Shown piece after piece: positions 1 to 9,020 of a DNA stretch of 36,154 nucleotides. This DNA is from an uncultured Acidimicrobiaceae bacterium. GTDB lineage: Bacteria > Actinomycetota > Acidimicrobiia > Acidimicrobiales > Ilumatobacteraceae. The first letter of the stretch is position 1, and each line of letters starts with the position of its first letter. The notes beneath the pieces were generated by a model. It did no database searches. It was not told the DNA's origin and worked only from the letters and a program-made list of their open reading frames with translations. Both the position numbers and the translations under genes were made by a program. The stretch is from NCBI GenBank assembly GCA_903919215.1, contig CAIXHI010000394.1:1-36154 (forward strand), in the 5' to 3' direction.

Positions 1-141
1 CACAACTCCTGCGCTACCTTCCCCCACGGGGGCCTCCTTGGACTCGGACCGTTCAACAGTCACAAGTTCACCGAGGCCCCATCTCACATCGCGGATGCTG
101 CTCCCAGCTTCGATGCGTAGGGCCCCGTAGCGTGGTCATCA
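1..141. other. Left-edge stretch, no secure gene
   Basis: No gene can be assigned with confidence. One plus-strand frame is open from the window edge to a TAG at 118-120 and could be the last 39 codons of a gene starting outside. On the minus strand, a GTG at 63-61 opens a frame that runs off the left edge with a hydrophilic N-terminus (MTVERSESKE...) and could be the start of a divergent gene. The two frames overlap, so at most one is real. Neither has a recognisable domain. Confidence 0.3.
128..133 (+). promoter_or_regulatory. Candidate -10 element (TAGCGT) for leader ORF/rarD
   Basis: TAGCGT lies 8 nt before an ATG at 142, the same geometry seen before many starts in this window. No convincing -35 is visible. 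If real, the transcript would begin at or very near the ATG of the small leader ORF. Confidence 0.4.
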
Positions 142-243
142 ATGACCGCAGTCGGCGTCGACCACCCCGCTGATCTGGACAGCCCGATTCCACACGAAAT
201 CGGCGCCCGTCACCCCGGTACAGCGCTGGAGACGCACGTCTGA
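142..243 (+). CDS. Possible 33-aa leader ORF upstream of rarD
   Basis: This short open frame starts with ATG at 142 and ends with TGA at 241-243, directly abutting the rarD ATG at 244 in the same frame. The peptide is hydrophilic, with several His and Pro residues and no membrane segment. It could act as a translated leader that couples initiation to rarD, since the candidate -10 (128-133) would place the transcript start at its ATG and rarD's own Shine-Dalgarno-like GGAG is about 12 nt away. Alternatively it is a chance ORF, or the stop separates what was once an N-terminal extension of rarD. Function unknown. Confidence 0.3.
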   Translation: MTAVGVDHPADLDSPIPHEIGARHPGTALETHV

Positions 244-1146
244 ATGCACCGCGAACCACATCACGAACAGCGCAACGGCATCATCGTTGCCGTCACCACC
301 TATGCGCTGTGGGGGCTGCTGACCATCTACTGGAAACAGCTCGAGCATTTCGACGCATTCGAACTGATCGGCTGGCGCATCGTTGCGTCCGCCGTGGTGA
401 TGGCTGCCGTGCTGACGTTCACGCGTCGCTGGCAGAACGTGATCGCCGTGTTCCGCGACCGGCGCCTACTGGGCACCGTCACGATTGCCTCGCTGTTCCT
501 CACGGTGAACTGGACGTCGTACGTGTGGGCAGTGGTGCATGACCATGTGCTCGAGACCGCGCTCGGCTACTTCGTCGCACCACTCGGCACGGTGATGGTG
601 GGCGTGATCGTGCTCCACGAACCGTTGCGATTGGCGCAGAAGGTTGCGATCGCGTTCGCCCTGACATCGGTGGCGGTACTCACCGCAAGTTACGGCCGAG
701 TGCCCTGGTTAGCCCTCGCGATCGCTGTGTCCTGGACCGTCTACGGCTACATGAAGAAGCAGGTGCCGCTGTCCCCCGTCGACAGCATGGCGGCGGAGAC
801 CTTTGTACTCGTCGCCCCAGCACTGCTGCTGGCGATCGCGCTTGCTGGGCGGGCCGGCAGCATTCCGCACTCGGCGAGCAACGGGCAGTTGACCTTCGCG
901 ATCTGCACCGGCCTCGCCACCGCCGGACCACTCATGCTGTTCGCGTTCGCTGCTCACCGGGTGCCGCTCACCATCATCGGCCCGATGCAGTACATCGTGC
1001 CGACGATGAACTTTGTCATCGGCTGGCTGATCTATGACGAAGCAATGCCCACCGACCGCTTGATCGGTTTCGCACTGGTGTGGATCGGCCTGATCGTGCT
1101 CACCGTGGAGTCGCTCGTCCGTGCCCGTCGACTGCGTGTGACCTGA
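244..1146 (+). CDS. rarD: EamA family transporter RarD
   Basis: Predicted 300-residue inner-membrane permease of the drug/metabolite transporter superfamily. The N-terminus carries the typical RarD pattern: a short hydrophilic head, then a first membrane segment at about residues 12-30 containing the ALWGLLTIYWK motif, followed by an FELIGWR stretch. About ten hydrophobic segments follow, as expected for two EamA repeats, and length fits the family. The RarD subgroup was named from a chloramphenicol-sensitivity phenotype but its substrate is not established. The ATG at 244 gives the usual short N-terminus. The gene is convergent with the liv operon and followed by a strong hairpin terminator. 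Confidence 0.85.
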   Translation: MHREPHHEQRNGIIVAVTTYALWGLLTIYWKQLEHFDAFELIGWRIVASAVVMAAVLTFTRRWQNVIAVFRDRRLLGTVTIASLFLTVNWTSYVWAVVHDHVLETALGYFVAPLGTVMVGVIVLHEPLRLAQKVAIAFALTSVAVLTASYGRVPWLALAIAVSWTVYGYMKKQVPLSPVDSMAAETFVLVAPALLLAIALAGRAGSIPHSASNGQLTFAICTGLATAGPLMLFAFAAHRVPLTIIGPMQYIVPTMNFVIGWLIYDEAMPTDRLIGFALVWIGLIVLTVESLVRARRLRVT

Positions 1147-1157
1147 CCCCGGACGCG

Positions 1158-1187
1158 GAACGGCCCGCCCTCGCGGGCGGGCCGTTC
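1158..1187. terminator. Bidirectional hairpin terminator between rarD and livK
   Basis: A perfect 13-bp inverted repeat (GAACGGCCCGCCC at 1158-1170 and its complement at 1175-1187) with a 4-nt loop sits 12 bp after the rarD stop and 29 bp before the livK stop. It lacks a long U tract, as is common in high-GC actinobacteria. Its place between convergent genes suits termination from both sides. Confidence 0.8.
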
Positions 1188-1215
1188 TGGTTCAGAGATC
1201 GACGAACGAGGCGAG

Positions 1216-2595
1216 TTACTTCGTCTCGAAGTCGGTGATCAGATCACCCTTGGCAGCGAACGTCTTCGTGTCGAAGTTCCACTGCAGCACCTGCAGCGAC
1301 TCCGCCATGAACGTGTCCGCTTCGCCGTTCATCTTGAACACCACGCCGGGGCGGCCCATCGACGGGGTGTAGTTGAAGTTGCGGGCGGCGTTGATGATCG
1401 AGGCGCGGGTGAGGCCCTCGGGCGAGTCCATTGCCTGCTTCAGGATGGCCACCGTGGTCTCGGCGGTCGACCAGCCGGCAGTCGCCGTGGTGACGATGTC
1501 GGCATGACCTGCCTTGGTCATGAAGTCGAGATACGTCTTCACATTGGGCATCGCGGCATTGGCCGGGTCGGCGACGTCGATGAGGTTGTTCGACGTGTAC
1601 AGACCCGAACCGTTCGGACCGGCCACGGCCAGGATGAGTGCACTGGCGCACGTGTTGGTGACGATGTTCATCGGTTCCCAGCCCGCGGTCTGCGCCTTCT
1701 TGTCAGCCAGGGCCGCCAGATAGGTGATGCAACCGGCGCCGAGCGGCACCGCGACGATTGCGTCGGGCTTGGCATCGGCGATGGACGTCAGCTGACCGGC
1801 CGGCGGGGCGGTGTCGGTGGGCTCGATCGTCTCCTCGGCCACGATCTCGATGCCGTAGTCGGCACCTTCAGCCTTGATGACGTCTGCGTACGACTGACCA
1901 AATTCGCTATTCACGTAGAACAGGGCCACCTTGGCACCGTTGGGGAACTGCTGCTTCAGGAACTGCATGTAAACACGCGATTCCACGGTGTACGGCACCA
2001 GCTGACCGGTGGTCCAGGGATAGTCGGCAACGTCGGTGCCCCAGGCCGGCAGACCGGTGAGGTTGCCAAGTTGCGGGATGCACGACTCGTTCAGCGTGTC
2101 GCGCACTGCCAGGTTGTTCGGCGAGCCGAGGATGCCGGAGAAGACGCTGACGCCCTCATCGATCAGCTTCGACACTGCGCCAGGGGTGAGGTCCTTGTTG
2201 TACTGGTCGTCCTCGACCATGCCTTCGATCTTGACATCGCCGAGGATGCCGGTCTCGTTGGCGTAGTCCATGTACGCCTTCCAGCCAGCGACCACGGGCG
2301 AGAACGCCTCGTCGGCTGAGGTGTCGCCGGTGAGCGGCATGACCGCGCCGATCTTGATGGTGCCCTCAATCTTCGCGTTGGCCGCATCGGCGTCAACGCA
2401 GTTGGCCGTGTCAACGGCCCACGTCGTGGCAGCCGGAGTGGTCTCGACGGTGGTCTCACCGGTCGTGGACTCCGTGGACGCTGCAGAGGTGGTGGTGGCG
2501 TCGCTGCTCTTCTTGTCGTCGCTGCACGCAGCAACGACCAACGACCCGCAGAAAATCGCTGCGAGCAGTCGAGTGGACTTCTGTCCGGTCTTCAT
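1216..2595 (-). CDS. livK: ABC transporter substrate-binding lipoprotein (branched-chain amino acid/Leu-Ile-Val-binding type)
   Basis: Predicted 459-residue extracytoplasmic binding protein for the adjacent Liv-type ABC importer. The start at 2595 gives MKTGQKST, a hydrophobic signal segment and a lipobox (V-A-A-C, lipidated Cys about residue 24). It is preceded by a strong GGGGAG Shine-Dalgarno, so the longer frame from 2667 is rejected. A Ser/Thr/Glu-rich flexible linker (about residues 25-62) follows, then a type 1 periplasmic-binding fold with the GxxxPLTGDTS-like entry motif. Ligand cannot be read from sequence; amino acids, amides or other small polar molecules are all possible. Unusually, it is the last gene of the operon, 37 bp after livM, with its own ribosome site that may raise its expression. 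Confidence 0.88.
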   Translation of the reverse strand: MKTGQKSTRLLAAIFCGSLVVAACSDDKKSSDATTTSAASTESTTGETTVETTPAATTWAVDTANCVDADAANAKIEGTIKIGAVMPLTGDTSADEAFSPVVAGWKAYMDYANETGILGDVKIEGMVEDDQYNKDLTPGAVSKLIDEGVSVFSGILGSPNNLAVRDTLNESCIPQLGNLTGLPAWGTDVADYPWTTGQLVPYTVESRVYMQFLKQQFPNGAKVALFYVNSEFGQSYADVIKAEGADYGIEIVAEETIEPTDTAPPAGQLTSIADAKPDAIVAVPLGAGCITYLAALADKKAQTAGWEPMNIVTNTCASALILAVAGPNGSGLYTSNNLIDVADPANAAMPNVKTYLDFMTKAGHADIVTTATAGWSTAETTVAILKQAMDSPEGLTRASIINAARNFNYTPSMGRPGVVFKMNGEADTFMAESLQVLQWNFDTKTFAAKGDLITDFETK

Positions 2596-2632
2596 TCGCT
2601 CCCCTTTGGGTGGTCCGGTTGTTGTATTCCGG

Positions 2633-3781
2633 TCAGGATTCGGGCTGTGCCGTTTCCTGGGGAACAACGCTAGCCGTGCCAGCCGGTCTGGGCACGACGG
2701 CGACCACCGTTGCCACCGCCTTGTGCCACAGCCCGACGATGCCGAACGGGGCGAAGAACATCAACAGGATCAGCGCCAGCGCGAAGATGCCGCTCCCGGG
2801 CGCCACGTCGGACCAGCTGAACAGGGGCCTCACGGCGCCCGGAATGTTGTTCGGATCGCTCCAGTCGCTGGTGCGCTCGATGATGAACTGGTACACCACC
2901 GCGCCCAGGACCGGCCCCCACAACGAGCCGGAGCCGCCTACCACCATGATCACCAGGAACGTGATCGAGCCGGCCACGGTGAGCAGCGCCGAGTCGGGGG
3001 TGACGGTGCCGGTGCGGATGGCAGACAGCGACCCCGGCAACGCGCACATGGCCGCCGAGAGACCGAACACGATGCCCTTGGTGACGGCGAGGTTGACGCC
3101 CATCACCGCAGCCGCAGTGCTGTTGTCGCGGATGGCCACCAGCGAGCGTCCCATGCGGCTCTTCACGATGCCGCGGCACACCAGGTATACCAGTGCCACG
3201 ATCGACACACCCACCCAGAAGTAGAACGGCTTCACGTTCTGCCCGCGCAGGTTGCCCCACGGGTTCCAACCGAACAGTTCGTACGTGGGGTTCGCCTTGT
3301 TGAACTTGAACCCTGTCTTGTCGAGGCCACGCGAACCATTGGTGAGCCACTCGATCTTGGGCCACTTCACGAACGCGGGGAACACCAGGCCCAAGGCCAG
3401 GGTGACCAGCGCGAGGTACACGCCCTTGATCCGCAGCGCCGGCAGCGACACCAGCACGCCCACCACGAACGCCACGGCAAAGGCCACCGGAAGGGTCACG
3501 AACGGGCTCCAGCCCCACCGAGTGACACCGATGGCCGTGGTGTACACACCGATACCGAAGAACGCCGAGTGACCCAGCGAGATCTGTCCGGTGAACCCCA
3601 GCAACAGGTTCAACGACATCGCCGCGGCCATCAGCATGGTGGCCGTGGTGCACGTGTCGATGAGGCTGTCGCTGCCGTGGGTGGGGATCCAGAGCAAGAC
3701 GGCCACGAGCGCGCCAGCGGCCCCCACTCGAATCGCCCAACTGGGCAGGCCACCGGACCGGAGATGGATCGGCAGGCTCAT
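2633..3781 (-). CDS. livM: Branched-chain amino acid ABC transporter permease LivM
   Basis: Predicted 382-residue multi-pass permease. The start at 3781 (MSLPIHLR) overlaps the livH stop as ATGA; the much longer open frame upstream is livH read in the wrong frame. Family hallmarks are the LNLLLGFTGQISLGHSAFFGIGVY stretch (near residues 55-80) and a C-terminal GGSGSLWGPVLGA motif, both typical of LivM. It pairs with LivH to form the membrane channel, energised by LivG and LivF. The approximately 30-residue hydrophilic C-terminal tail is slightly long for the family. Translationally coupled to livH. Confidence 0.9.
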   Translation of the reverse strand: MSLPIHLRSGGLPSWAIRVGAAGALVAVLLWIPTHGSDSLIDTCTTATMLMAAAMSLNLLLGFTGQISLGHSAFFGIGVYTTAIGVTRWGWSPFVTLPVAFAVAFVVGVLVSLPALRIKGVYLALVTLALGLVFPAFVKWPKIEWLTNGSRGLDKTGFKFNKANPTYELFGWNPWGNLRGQNVKPFYFWVGVSIVALVYLVCRGIVKSRMGRSLVAIRDNSTAAAVMGVNLAVTKGIVFGLSAAMCALPGSLSAIRTGTVTPDSALLTVAGSITFLVIMVVGGSGSLWGPVLGAVVYQFIIERTSDWSDPNNIPGAVRPLFSWSDVAPGSGIFALALILLMFFAPFGIVGLWHKAVATVVAVVPRPAGTASVVPQETAQPES

Positions 3782-4703
3782 ACTCGTTCCACCTTCGACG
3801 TGCCGAACAATCCGGCCGGCCGCAACAGCAGCACCGCCAGGATCACCAGGAAGGCCACTCCCACCTTCATCTGCTGGCCGACCCACTCGTCGGCGTAGCC
3901 GGCCACGAGGTTCTGGATGACTCCGATGGCCAGGCCGCCCACGACGGCACCACCAGGGCTGTCGAACCCGCCCAACGTGGCCGCTGCCGAGGCGTAGATG
4001 AACACCGAGAACATCAGGCTCTGGTTCACGTTGGTGGTGAGACCGGCGTACACCACCCCGCCCAGTGCACCCACTGCGGCGGCGATGCCCCAGCTGACCA
4101 TCAGCACCGTGCCGGTGCGGATGCCCACCAACTTCGAACTCTCCGAGTTGGAGGCGACAGCGCGCATCGCCAGCCCGAGCTTGGTGTAGTTGAACATGAG
4201 GTACAAGCCGCCGCCGATGACCAACACCAGCACCAGCATCCAGAACGACTGCCACTTGATGGCGGCGCCGAACACGTTGAAGTAATCGGTGGGGTTGTTC
4301 GGGAACAGGCTGGGGAACTTGCCCTGTGTGCTGCCCATCGCCGAGCTAGGCAGTTGCTGGCCGCCCCAGAGAGCGCCGTCGAGCCAGTTCAGGAACTGGA
4401 ACAGACCGATGGTGACGATGAACACCGCGAAGGGTGATTTCCTGCTGATCGGGCGCACCAGCACCACCTCGGTGCCGGCGCCGAGCACGAAGCCCACCAC
4501 CATGCCCATCAGCACTGCCAGTCCGATCGGCACACCCCACTCGCCGAACTGGTACACGGCATAGGTGCTGAACAGTGCCATCTCGCCCTGTGCGAAGTTG
4601 AGGTGGCCGGTGCCGCGATAGATGATCACCAGTCCCAGCGCGAGCAGCGCATAGATGCTGCCTTCGCTGAGGCCGTCGACGAGTCGTTGCAGGAACAGTG
4701 CCA

Positions 4704-4704
<1 letters not shown>
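3778..4704 (-). CDS. livH: Branched-chain amino acid ABC transporter permease LivH
   Basis: Predicted 308-residue permease with about eight hydrophobic segments. The N-terminus has the canonical LivH pattern (GLSEGSIYALLALGLVIIYRGTG followed by LNFAQGEMA). Further family signatures are RAVASNSESSKLVGI and the ALGGVVYAGL and GGFDSPGGAVVGGLAIG stretches. It forms the heterodimeric membrane pore with LivM. The ATG at 4704-4702 shares one base with the livF stop (TGATG), so translation is coupled. Substrate specificity is not visible. Confidence 0.92.
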
Positions 4705-5413
<709 letters not shown>

Positions 5414-5417
<4 letters not shown>

Positions 5418-6175
5418 GTCGCACTCCCCAGATACGCCTCGATCACCGCTGGGTCGATCTGCACCTCGGCGGGGGTGCCATCGGCAATCTTGCGACCGAA
5501 CTCCATCGCCACGACGCGGTCGCTGATCGCCATCACCATCGACATGTGATGCTCCACCAGCAGGACCGTCAACTCGAACTGGTCGCGGATCGACTGGATC
5601 GTGTGGCCGAGTTCATCCACCTCACCGTGCGGCAGACCGGCAGCAGGTTCGTCCATCAACAGGAACTTCGGCCGGGAAGCCAGAGCACGAGCGATTTCCA
5701 GCCGCTTCAGCGTGCCGAACGGCAGACCAGCGGCGGGGCGGAACGCCAGATGGCCGAGACCCAACTGCTGCAGCAGATCACCTGCGAAGTCGCGGGTGCG
5801 CCGGTTGTCGGCGGCGACGCCAATGCGAGTGATCGCCCGCAGGAAGCCGATACGACCCTGACTGTGGGCGCCCACCATCACGTTCTCCAACAACGACATC
5901 GTCGGGAACAGGGCCAGGTTCTGAAACGTGCGAGCGATACCCAGCCGGGCAATCCCATGCGCAGGAACGTGCAGCAGTTCCGTGCCGCCGTACAACACTG
6001 AACCCGCCGTGGGCTGATAGATCCGGCTGACGACGTTGAACATCGTCGTCTTCCCCGCACCGTTGGGCCCGATGAGCCCGCAGATGTGTCCCTCTTCGAT
6101 GGCGAACGACAGCCCATCAAGGGCCACGATCCCACCGAAGTTCACGGTCACGTTCTGAACATCGAGCAGCGTCAC
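5414..6175 (-). CDS. livG: ABC transporter ATP-binding protein LivG
   Basis: Predicted 253-residue ATPase, first gene of the liv operon. Walker A (GPNGAGKTT) is at about residues 36-44, and the LivG-type signature LPFGTLKRLEIARAL replaces the canonical LSGG. Walker B is FLLMDEPAAGL, and LLVEHHMSMVM matches the LivG switch region. Start choice: the frame extends to a TTG at 6196, but a GTG at 6175 preceded by AAGGTGAG gives the usual short N-terminus (MTLLDVQNVTVNFGG); a GTG at 6187 is also possible. The operon runs livG-livF-livH-livM-livK, with overlaps at the first three junctions and a 37 bp gap before livK. Confidence 0.9.
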
Positions 6176-6210
6176 GCTGTCTCTCACCTTCCCCAACGCC
6201 GAGTGTGCCC

Positions 6211-6216
6211 ACCGTA
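6211..6216 (-). promoter_or_regulatory. Candidate -10 element for the liv operon (TACGGT)
   Basis: On the minus strand TACGGT lies 35 nt before the GTG chosen as livG start and 14 nt before the TTG alternative. This leaves room for a short leader carrying the GGGGAAGGTGAG ribosome site. No clear -35. Confidence 0.35.
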
Positions 6217-6259
6217 GCGCTTCACGAGCCTGCCGTCGATGAGCAAGGTGGCCACGGTG

Positions 6260-7102
6260 TCAGTCGTGGAAGTCGAGCGCGGCGCGCATCGTGACGTCGA
6301 AGTCCTCGAATGACATCGCGGCCTTCGTCGCCGCGATCAGTTCAGCGTCGGCGCCCACGAGATACCGCAGCTTGCCCGGTCGCTCTGTGGCCGCGCAGTA
6401 GATCGCATCGGCGACGGCCTGCGGATGAGCCGGTTGACCATTGACGAGCGTGCGCTGAGCGGTGCGGAACCGATCACGGCGCACCGCCTCCGGGCTTCCT
6501 TCGATCATCGCTGCGGCGTGCAGTCCGTTGTCGCCCAATGCCGTGGCGAACTGCCCCGGCTCGACGACGCTCACACGCACCCCGAGATGCGATAACTCGA
6601 AGTGCATGGCCTCGGTCAGCGCCTCCACTGCGTGTTTGCTCGCCGCATAGATACCGCCGTACGGCGTACCCACCAGCCCGGCGATCGAGCCGACGGTGAC
6701 GATCGCGCCGCCACCATTCGCCACCAAGTGCGGCACCACGGCTCGGGCCATGCGAATGACACCGAGCACGTTGGTATCCATCTGGCGCAGGACCTCGTCG
6801 TCGCTGACGAGGTGCACCGCCCCGAACACTTCGATACCGGCGTTGTTGACCACGACGTCGATACGCCCAGCGCGGCGGATGGCCTCGGAGACCGCCGCGT
6901 CCACGCTGGCTGCGTCGCACACATCGAGTGCGAGTTGTGTGATGTCGGGGCGACCGTTCAGCGCCACCGACTTCCCAGGTGTGCGCATGGTGGCGAACAC
7001 CTGGTGCCCACGATCGGCGAAGGTGAGCGCGGCGAGTTCACCGAAGCCGCTGCTGCAGCCGGTGATCAGAACGTTGAGCGGGGCGGTGGTGGTGGGCGAC
7101 AT
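6260..7102 (-). CDS. SDR family NAD(P)-dependent oxidoreductase
   Basis: Predicted 280-residue classical short-chain dehydrogenase/reductase. The cofactor motif TGCSSGFG is at residues 14-21, NNAG at 86-89, and the catalytic Ser139, Tyr152 and Lys156 (YAASK) are present. The variable C-terminal part sets the substrate, which is not evident. The TGCSSGFG form with an Arg shortly after the second strand (ATMR) suggests NADP preference, as in retinol/hydroxysteroid-type reductases; this is inference. It begins 11 bp after the LLM oxidoreductase stop, so the two are probably co-transcribed. Confidence 0.85.
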   Translation of the reverse strand: MSPTTTAPLNVLITGCSSGFGELAALTFADRGHQVFATMRTPGKSVALNGRPDITQLALDVCDAASVDAAVSEAIRRAGRIDVVVNNAGIEVFGAVHLVSDDEVLRQMDTNVLGVIRMARAVVPHLVANGGGAIVTVGSIAGLVGTPYGGIYAASKHAVEALTEAMHFELSHLGVRVSVVEPGQFATALGDNGLHAAAMIEGSPEAVRRDRFRTAQRTLVNGQPAHPQAVADAIYCAATERPGKLRYLVGADAELIAATKAAMSFEDFDVTMRAALDFHD

Positions 7103-7113
7103 CGTCGAGCCGT

Positions 7114-8163
7114 TCAGTCGTCGACGAGGGTGCGCAGGAGTTCGATCTGACCGACTGGGTCGGGGCCGACGGGGTTCACCGACAACACGGTGACTCCGGC
7201 TTCCTTGTAGGCCGCGATGCGCTCCTTGATGTAGCTACGTGGGCCGACCAAGTTGGCCAACTCCAGCCACTCAGCAGGCAAGGCAGCGGCAGCTTCGTCC
7301 TTCTTGCCATCAAGGTACAGATCCTGCACCTCGTCGGCCTCCTTCTCGTAGCCGTAGGCGCGAGCGATGTCGTTGTAGAAGTTCTTGCCGCGCGCACCCA
7401 TGCCACCGACGTACAACGCCATGTGCGGGCGGCCCAGATCGAGCACCTTCTTCTGCTCGTCACCGACCAACTTCTCGTCGATCGCCAACATGCCACCGGC
7501 GGAGATGTCGAGGCGCTTGCGGTCGGGTGAGCGTTTGGCCAGACCAGCCTTGAGCTGCGGGCCCCACACGGTGTGGTACTTCTCGGGGATGAACAGGATC
7601 GGCAGCCAGCCGTCGGCCAGTTCCGCCGTGGCTTCGACGCTCTTGTCCTTCAGGCTGGCCCACCAGATCGGGATATCGCTGCGCAGCGGGTGGTTGATCA
7701 ACTTCAGCGGCTTGCCCATTCCGGTGCCCTCACCTGCGGGCAGCGGCGCCTTCACAGTCTGACCTTGGTAGTTGAACACCTCGCGCTTCCAGATCATGCG
7801 GCAGGCCTCGATGTACTCCTTGGTACGCATCATCGGCTTCTCGTACGGCACGCCGTGGAAGCCCTCGACCACCTGCGGGCCGCTGGCACCGAGGCCGAGG
7901 ATGAACCGACCGCCACTGACGTAATCGCAGCCAGCGGCAGTCATCGCCATCAATGCAGCAGTTCGCGAATACACGTTGACGATGCCGGTGCCGATCTCGA
8001 TGCGATCGGTGATCGCTGAGAGATAACCGACCTGGCTGATGGAGTCGAAGCTGTACGCCTCCGCCACCCACACCTGGTCGAGGCCGGCCTTCTCCAGTTC
8101 CACGACTCGCTGGGCCGATTCCTTGAACCCATCGCCGTAGTTGATCATCATTGAGAGCTTCAT
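7114..8163 (-). CDS. LLM class F420-dependent oxidoreductase
   Basis: Predicted 349-residue luciferase-like TIM-barrel enzyme. The start at 8163 gives the canonical N-terminus (MKLSMMINYG). The longer upstream frame is the larE gene read out of frame. Family features are the VWVAEAYSFD segment, the TGIVNVYSRT and GGRFILGLGASGPQVVEGFHG stretches, and a C-terminal VTVLSVNP strand. Close relatives in actinobacteria use coenzyme F420; the cofactor here is inferred from family resemblance. A TAATGT element 8 nt upstream suggests its own leaderless promoter, although larE ends only 19 bp before it. It is followed by an SDR, a common pairing of redox enzymes of unknown substrate. Confidence 0.87.
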   Translation of the reverse strand: MKLSMMINYGDGFKESAQRVVELEKAGLDQVWVAEAYSFDSISQVGYLSAITDRIEIGTGIVNVYSRTAALMAMTAAGCDYVSGGRFILGLGASGPQVVEGFHGVPYEKPMMRTKEYIEACRMIWKREVFNYQGQTVKAPLPAGEGTGMGKPLKLINHPLRSDIPIWWASLKDKSVEATAELADGWLPILFIPEKYHTVWGPQLKAGLAKRSPDRKRLDISAGGMLAIDEKLVGDEQKKVLDLGRPHMALYVGGMGARGKNFYNDIARAYGYEKEADEVQDLYLDGKKDEAAAALPAEWLELANLVGPRSYIKERIAAYKEAGVTVLSVNPVGPDPVGQIELLRTLVDD

Positions 8164-8171
8164 GACCGACC

Positions 8172-8177
8172 ACATTA
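8172..8177 (-). promoter_or_regulatory. Candidate -10 element (TAATGT) for the LLM oxidoreductase
   Basis: On the minus strand TAATGT ends 8 nt before the ATG at 8163. It overlaps the short larE-LLM spacer, so the LLM gene may be transcribed alone as well as with larE. Confidence 0.4.
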
Positions 8178-8182
8178 GGCCG

Positions 8183-8974
8183 TCAGCCGTTGAGATTCCC
8201 CGACCGGAACCCCTCGAGGTCGAGCGTCGCATAGCGATACCCCTGACCGCGGACCACACGCACGACCTCGTCACGCTGTGCGAGCACGAGTGGCAGTTCA
8301 TCGAGCCCGACCTCGATACGTGCTGTCTCGCCATAGTGACGCACACGGATCTGGCGGAAGCCCAGGCGTCGTAACGCAGCCTCGGCACGCTCGACCTGAC
8401 CGAGCAGACTGACCGACACCTCGGTGCCATAGGGAACGCGACTGGCCAGGCAGGCCATCGCCGGCTTGTCCCACGTGCGCAGGCCCAACAGCTGCGACGC
8501 CTCGCGGACATCAGCCTTGGTGAACTCCGCGACGACCAGCGGGAATTCTGCACCAGCCTCCACTGCAGCCTTCTGCCCTGGGCGATGCTCGCCGAGATCG
8601 TCCACGTTCACACCGAGCAGCACCGTCGCTCCCTCGGCAGCAGCGAGTGGGCCCACCACATCCATCAGTTCGGCCTTGCAGTGGAAGCAGCGATCCGTGT
8701 CGTTCAGGCGATACGCCGCCCGCTCCATCTCGTGTGTCGTGACGGGTGTCCAGCGCAGACCCCACTCCTGCGCCAGCGAACGGCACTCGGTCTCTTCGTC
8801 GCCAGCCAACGACGGCGACACGGCCGTCACCGCATGCGCGTGCTGCGACCCCAGCGTGCGGTGCGCGACGGCTGCGAGGAACGCCGAATCGGCGCCACCG
8901 CTGAACGCCACCACGACCCGGCCCAGGCGACGGAGTTCGGTCTCCAGCGCGGCGAGCTTACGGTCGAGAGTCAC
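8183..8974 (-). CDS. larE: ATP-dependent sulfur transferase, LarE family
   Basis: Predicted 263-residue PP-loop (ATP pyrophosphatase) protein. The PP-loop SGGADS is at residues 25-30, followed by the LarE-type NDTDRCFHCK (Cys96, Cys99) and the DKPAMACLASRVPYGT motif, whose Cys175 aligns with the sulfur-donating Cys of characterised LarE. LarE adenylates and thiolates the nicotinate-derived precursor of the nickel-pincer cofactor of lactate racemase-like enzymes. The extra Cys at 96/99 could mean a Fe-S-type LarE that recycles sulfur catalytically, which is inference. No larA, larB or larC is present in the window, so the client is unknown. The GTG start at 8974 follows TAGGGT by 6 nt. Confidence 0.85.
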   Translation of the reverse strand: MTLDRKLAALETELRRLGRVVVAFSGGADSAFLAAVAHRTLGSQHAHAVTAVSPSLAGDEETECRSLAQEWGLRWTPVTTHEMERAAYRLNDTDRCFHCKAELMDVVGPLAAAEGATVLLGVNVDDLGEHRPGQKAAVEAGAEFPLVVAEFTKADVREASQLLGLRTWDKPAMACLASRVPYGTEVSVSLLGQVERAEAALRRLGFRQIRVRHYGETARIEVGLDELPLVLAQRDEVVRVVRGQGYRYATLDLEGFRSGNLNG

Positions 8975-8980
8975 CGGATA

Positions 8981-8986
8981 ACCCTA
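8981..8986 (-). promoter_or_regulatory. Candidate -10 element (TAGGGT) for larE
   Basis: On the minus strand TAGGGT is 6 nt before the larE GTG start, consistent with a leaderless transcript. It faces the EamA transporter promoter in a 46 bp divergent spacer. Confidence 0.5.
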
Positions 8987-9003
8987 CCGACCGCCCCAGG
9001 CGC

Positions 9004-9009
9004 TACCGT
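9004..9009 (+). promoter_or_regulatory. Candidate -10 element (TACCGT) for the EamA transporter
   Basis: TACCGT is 11 nt before the ATG at 9021, slightly farther than in the other genes, giving at most a very short leader without a Shine-Dalgarno. Confidence 0.35.
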
Positions 9010-9020
9010 CGGCTCGTCCC

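Noticed and set aside
1504..2319. Plus-strand frame opposite livK
   Set aside because: Shadow of the livK coding strand; no start signal or recognisable domain.
2270..3898. Long plus-strand open frame antisense to livK/livM
   Set aside because: Its composition is rich in Arg, His, Gln and Gly and it lies opposite clear liv genes; it is a high-GC antisense shadow.
7740..7765. GTCTGACC inside the LLM oxidoreductase gene, similar to the hairpin core
   Set aside because: No flanking inverted repeat, and it lies within coding sequence; probably chance. The same holds for GGTCAGACC at the S9 peptidase start.
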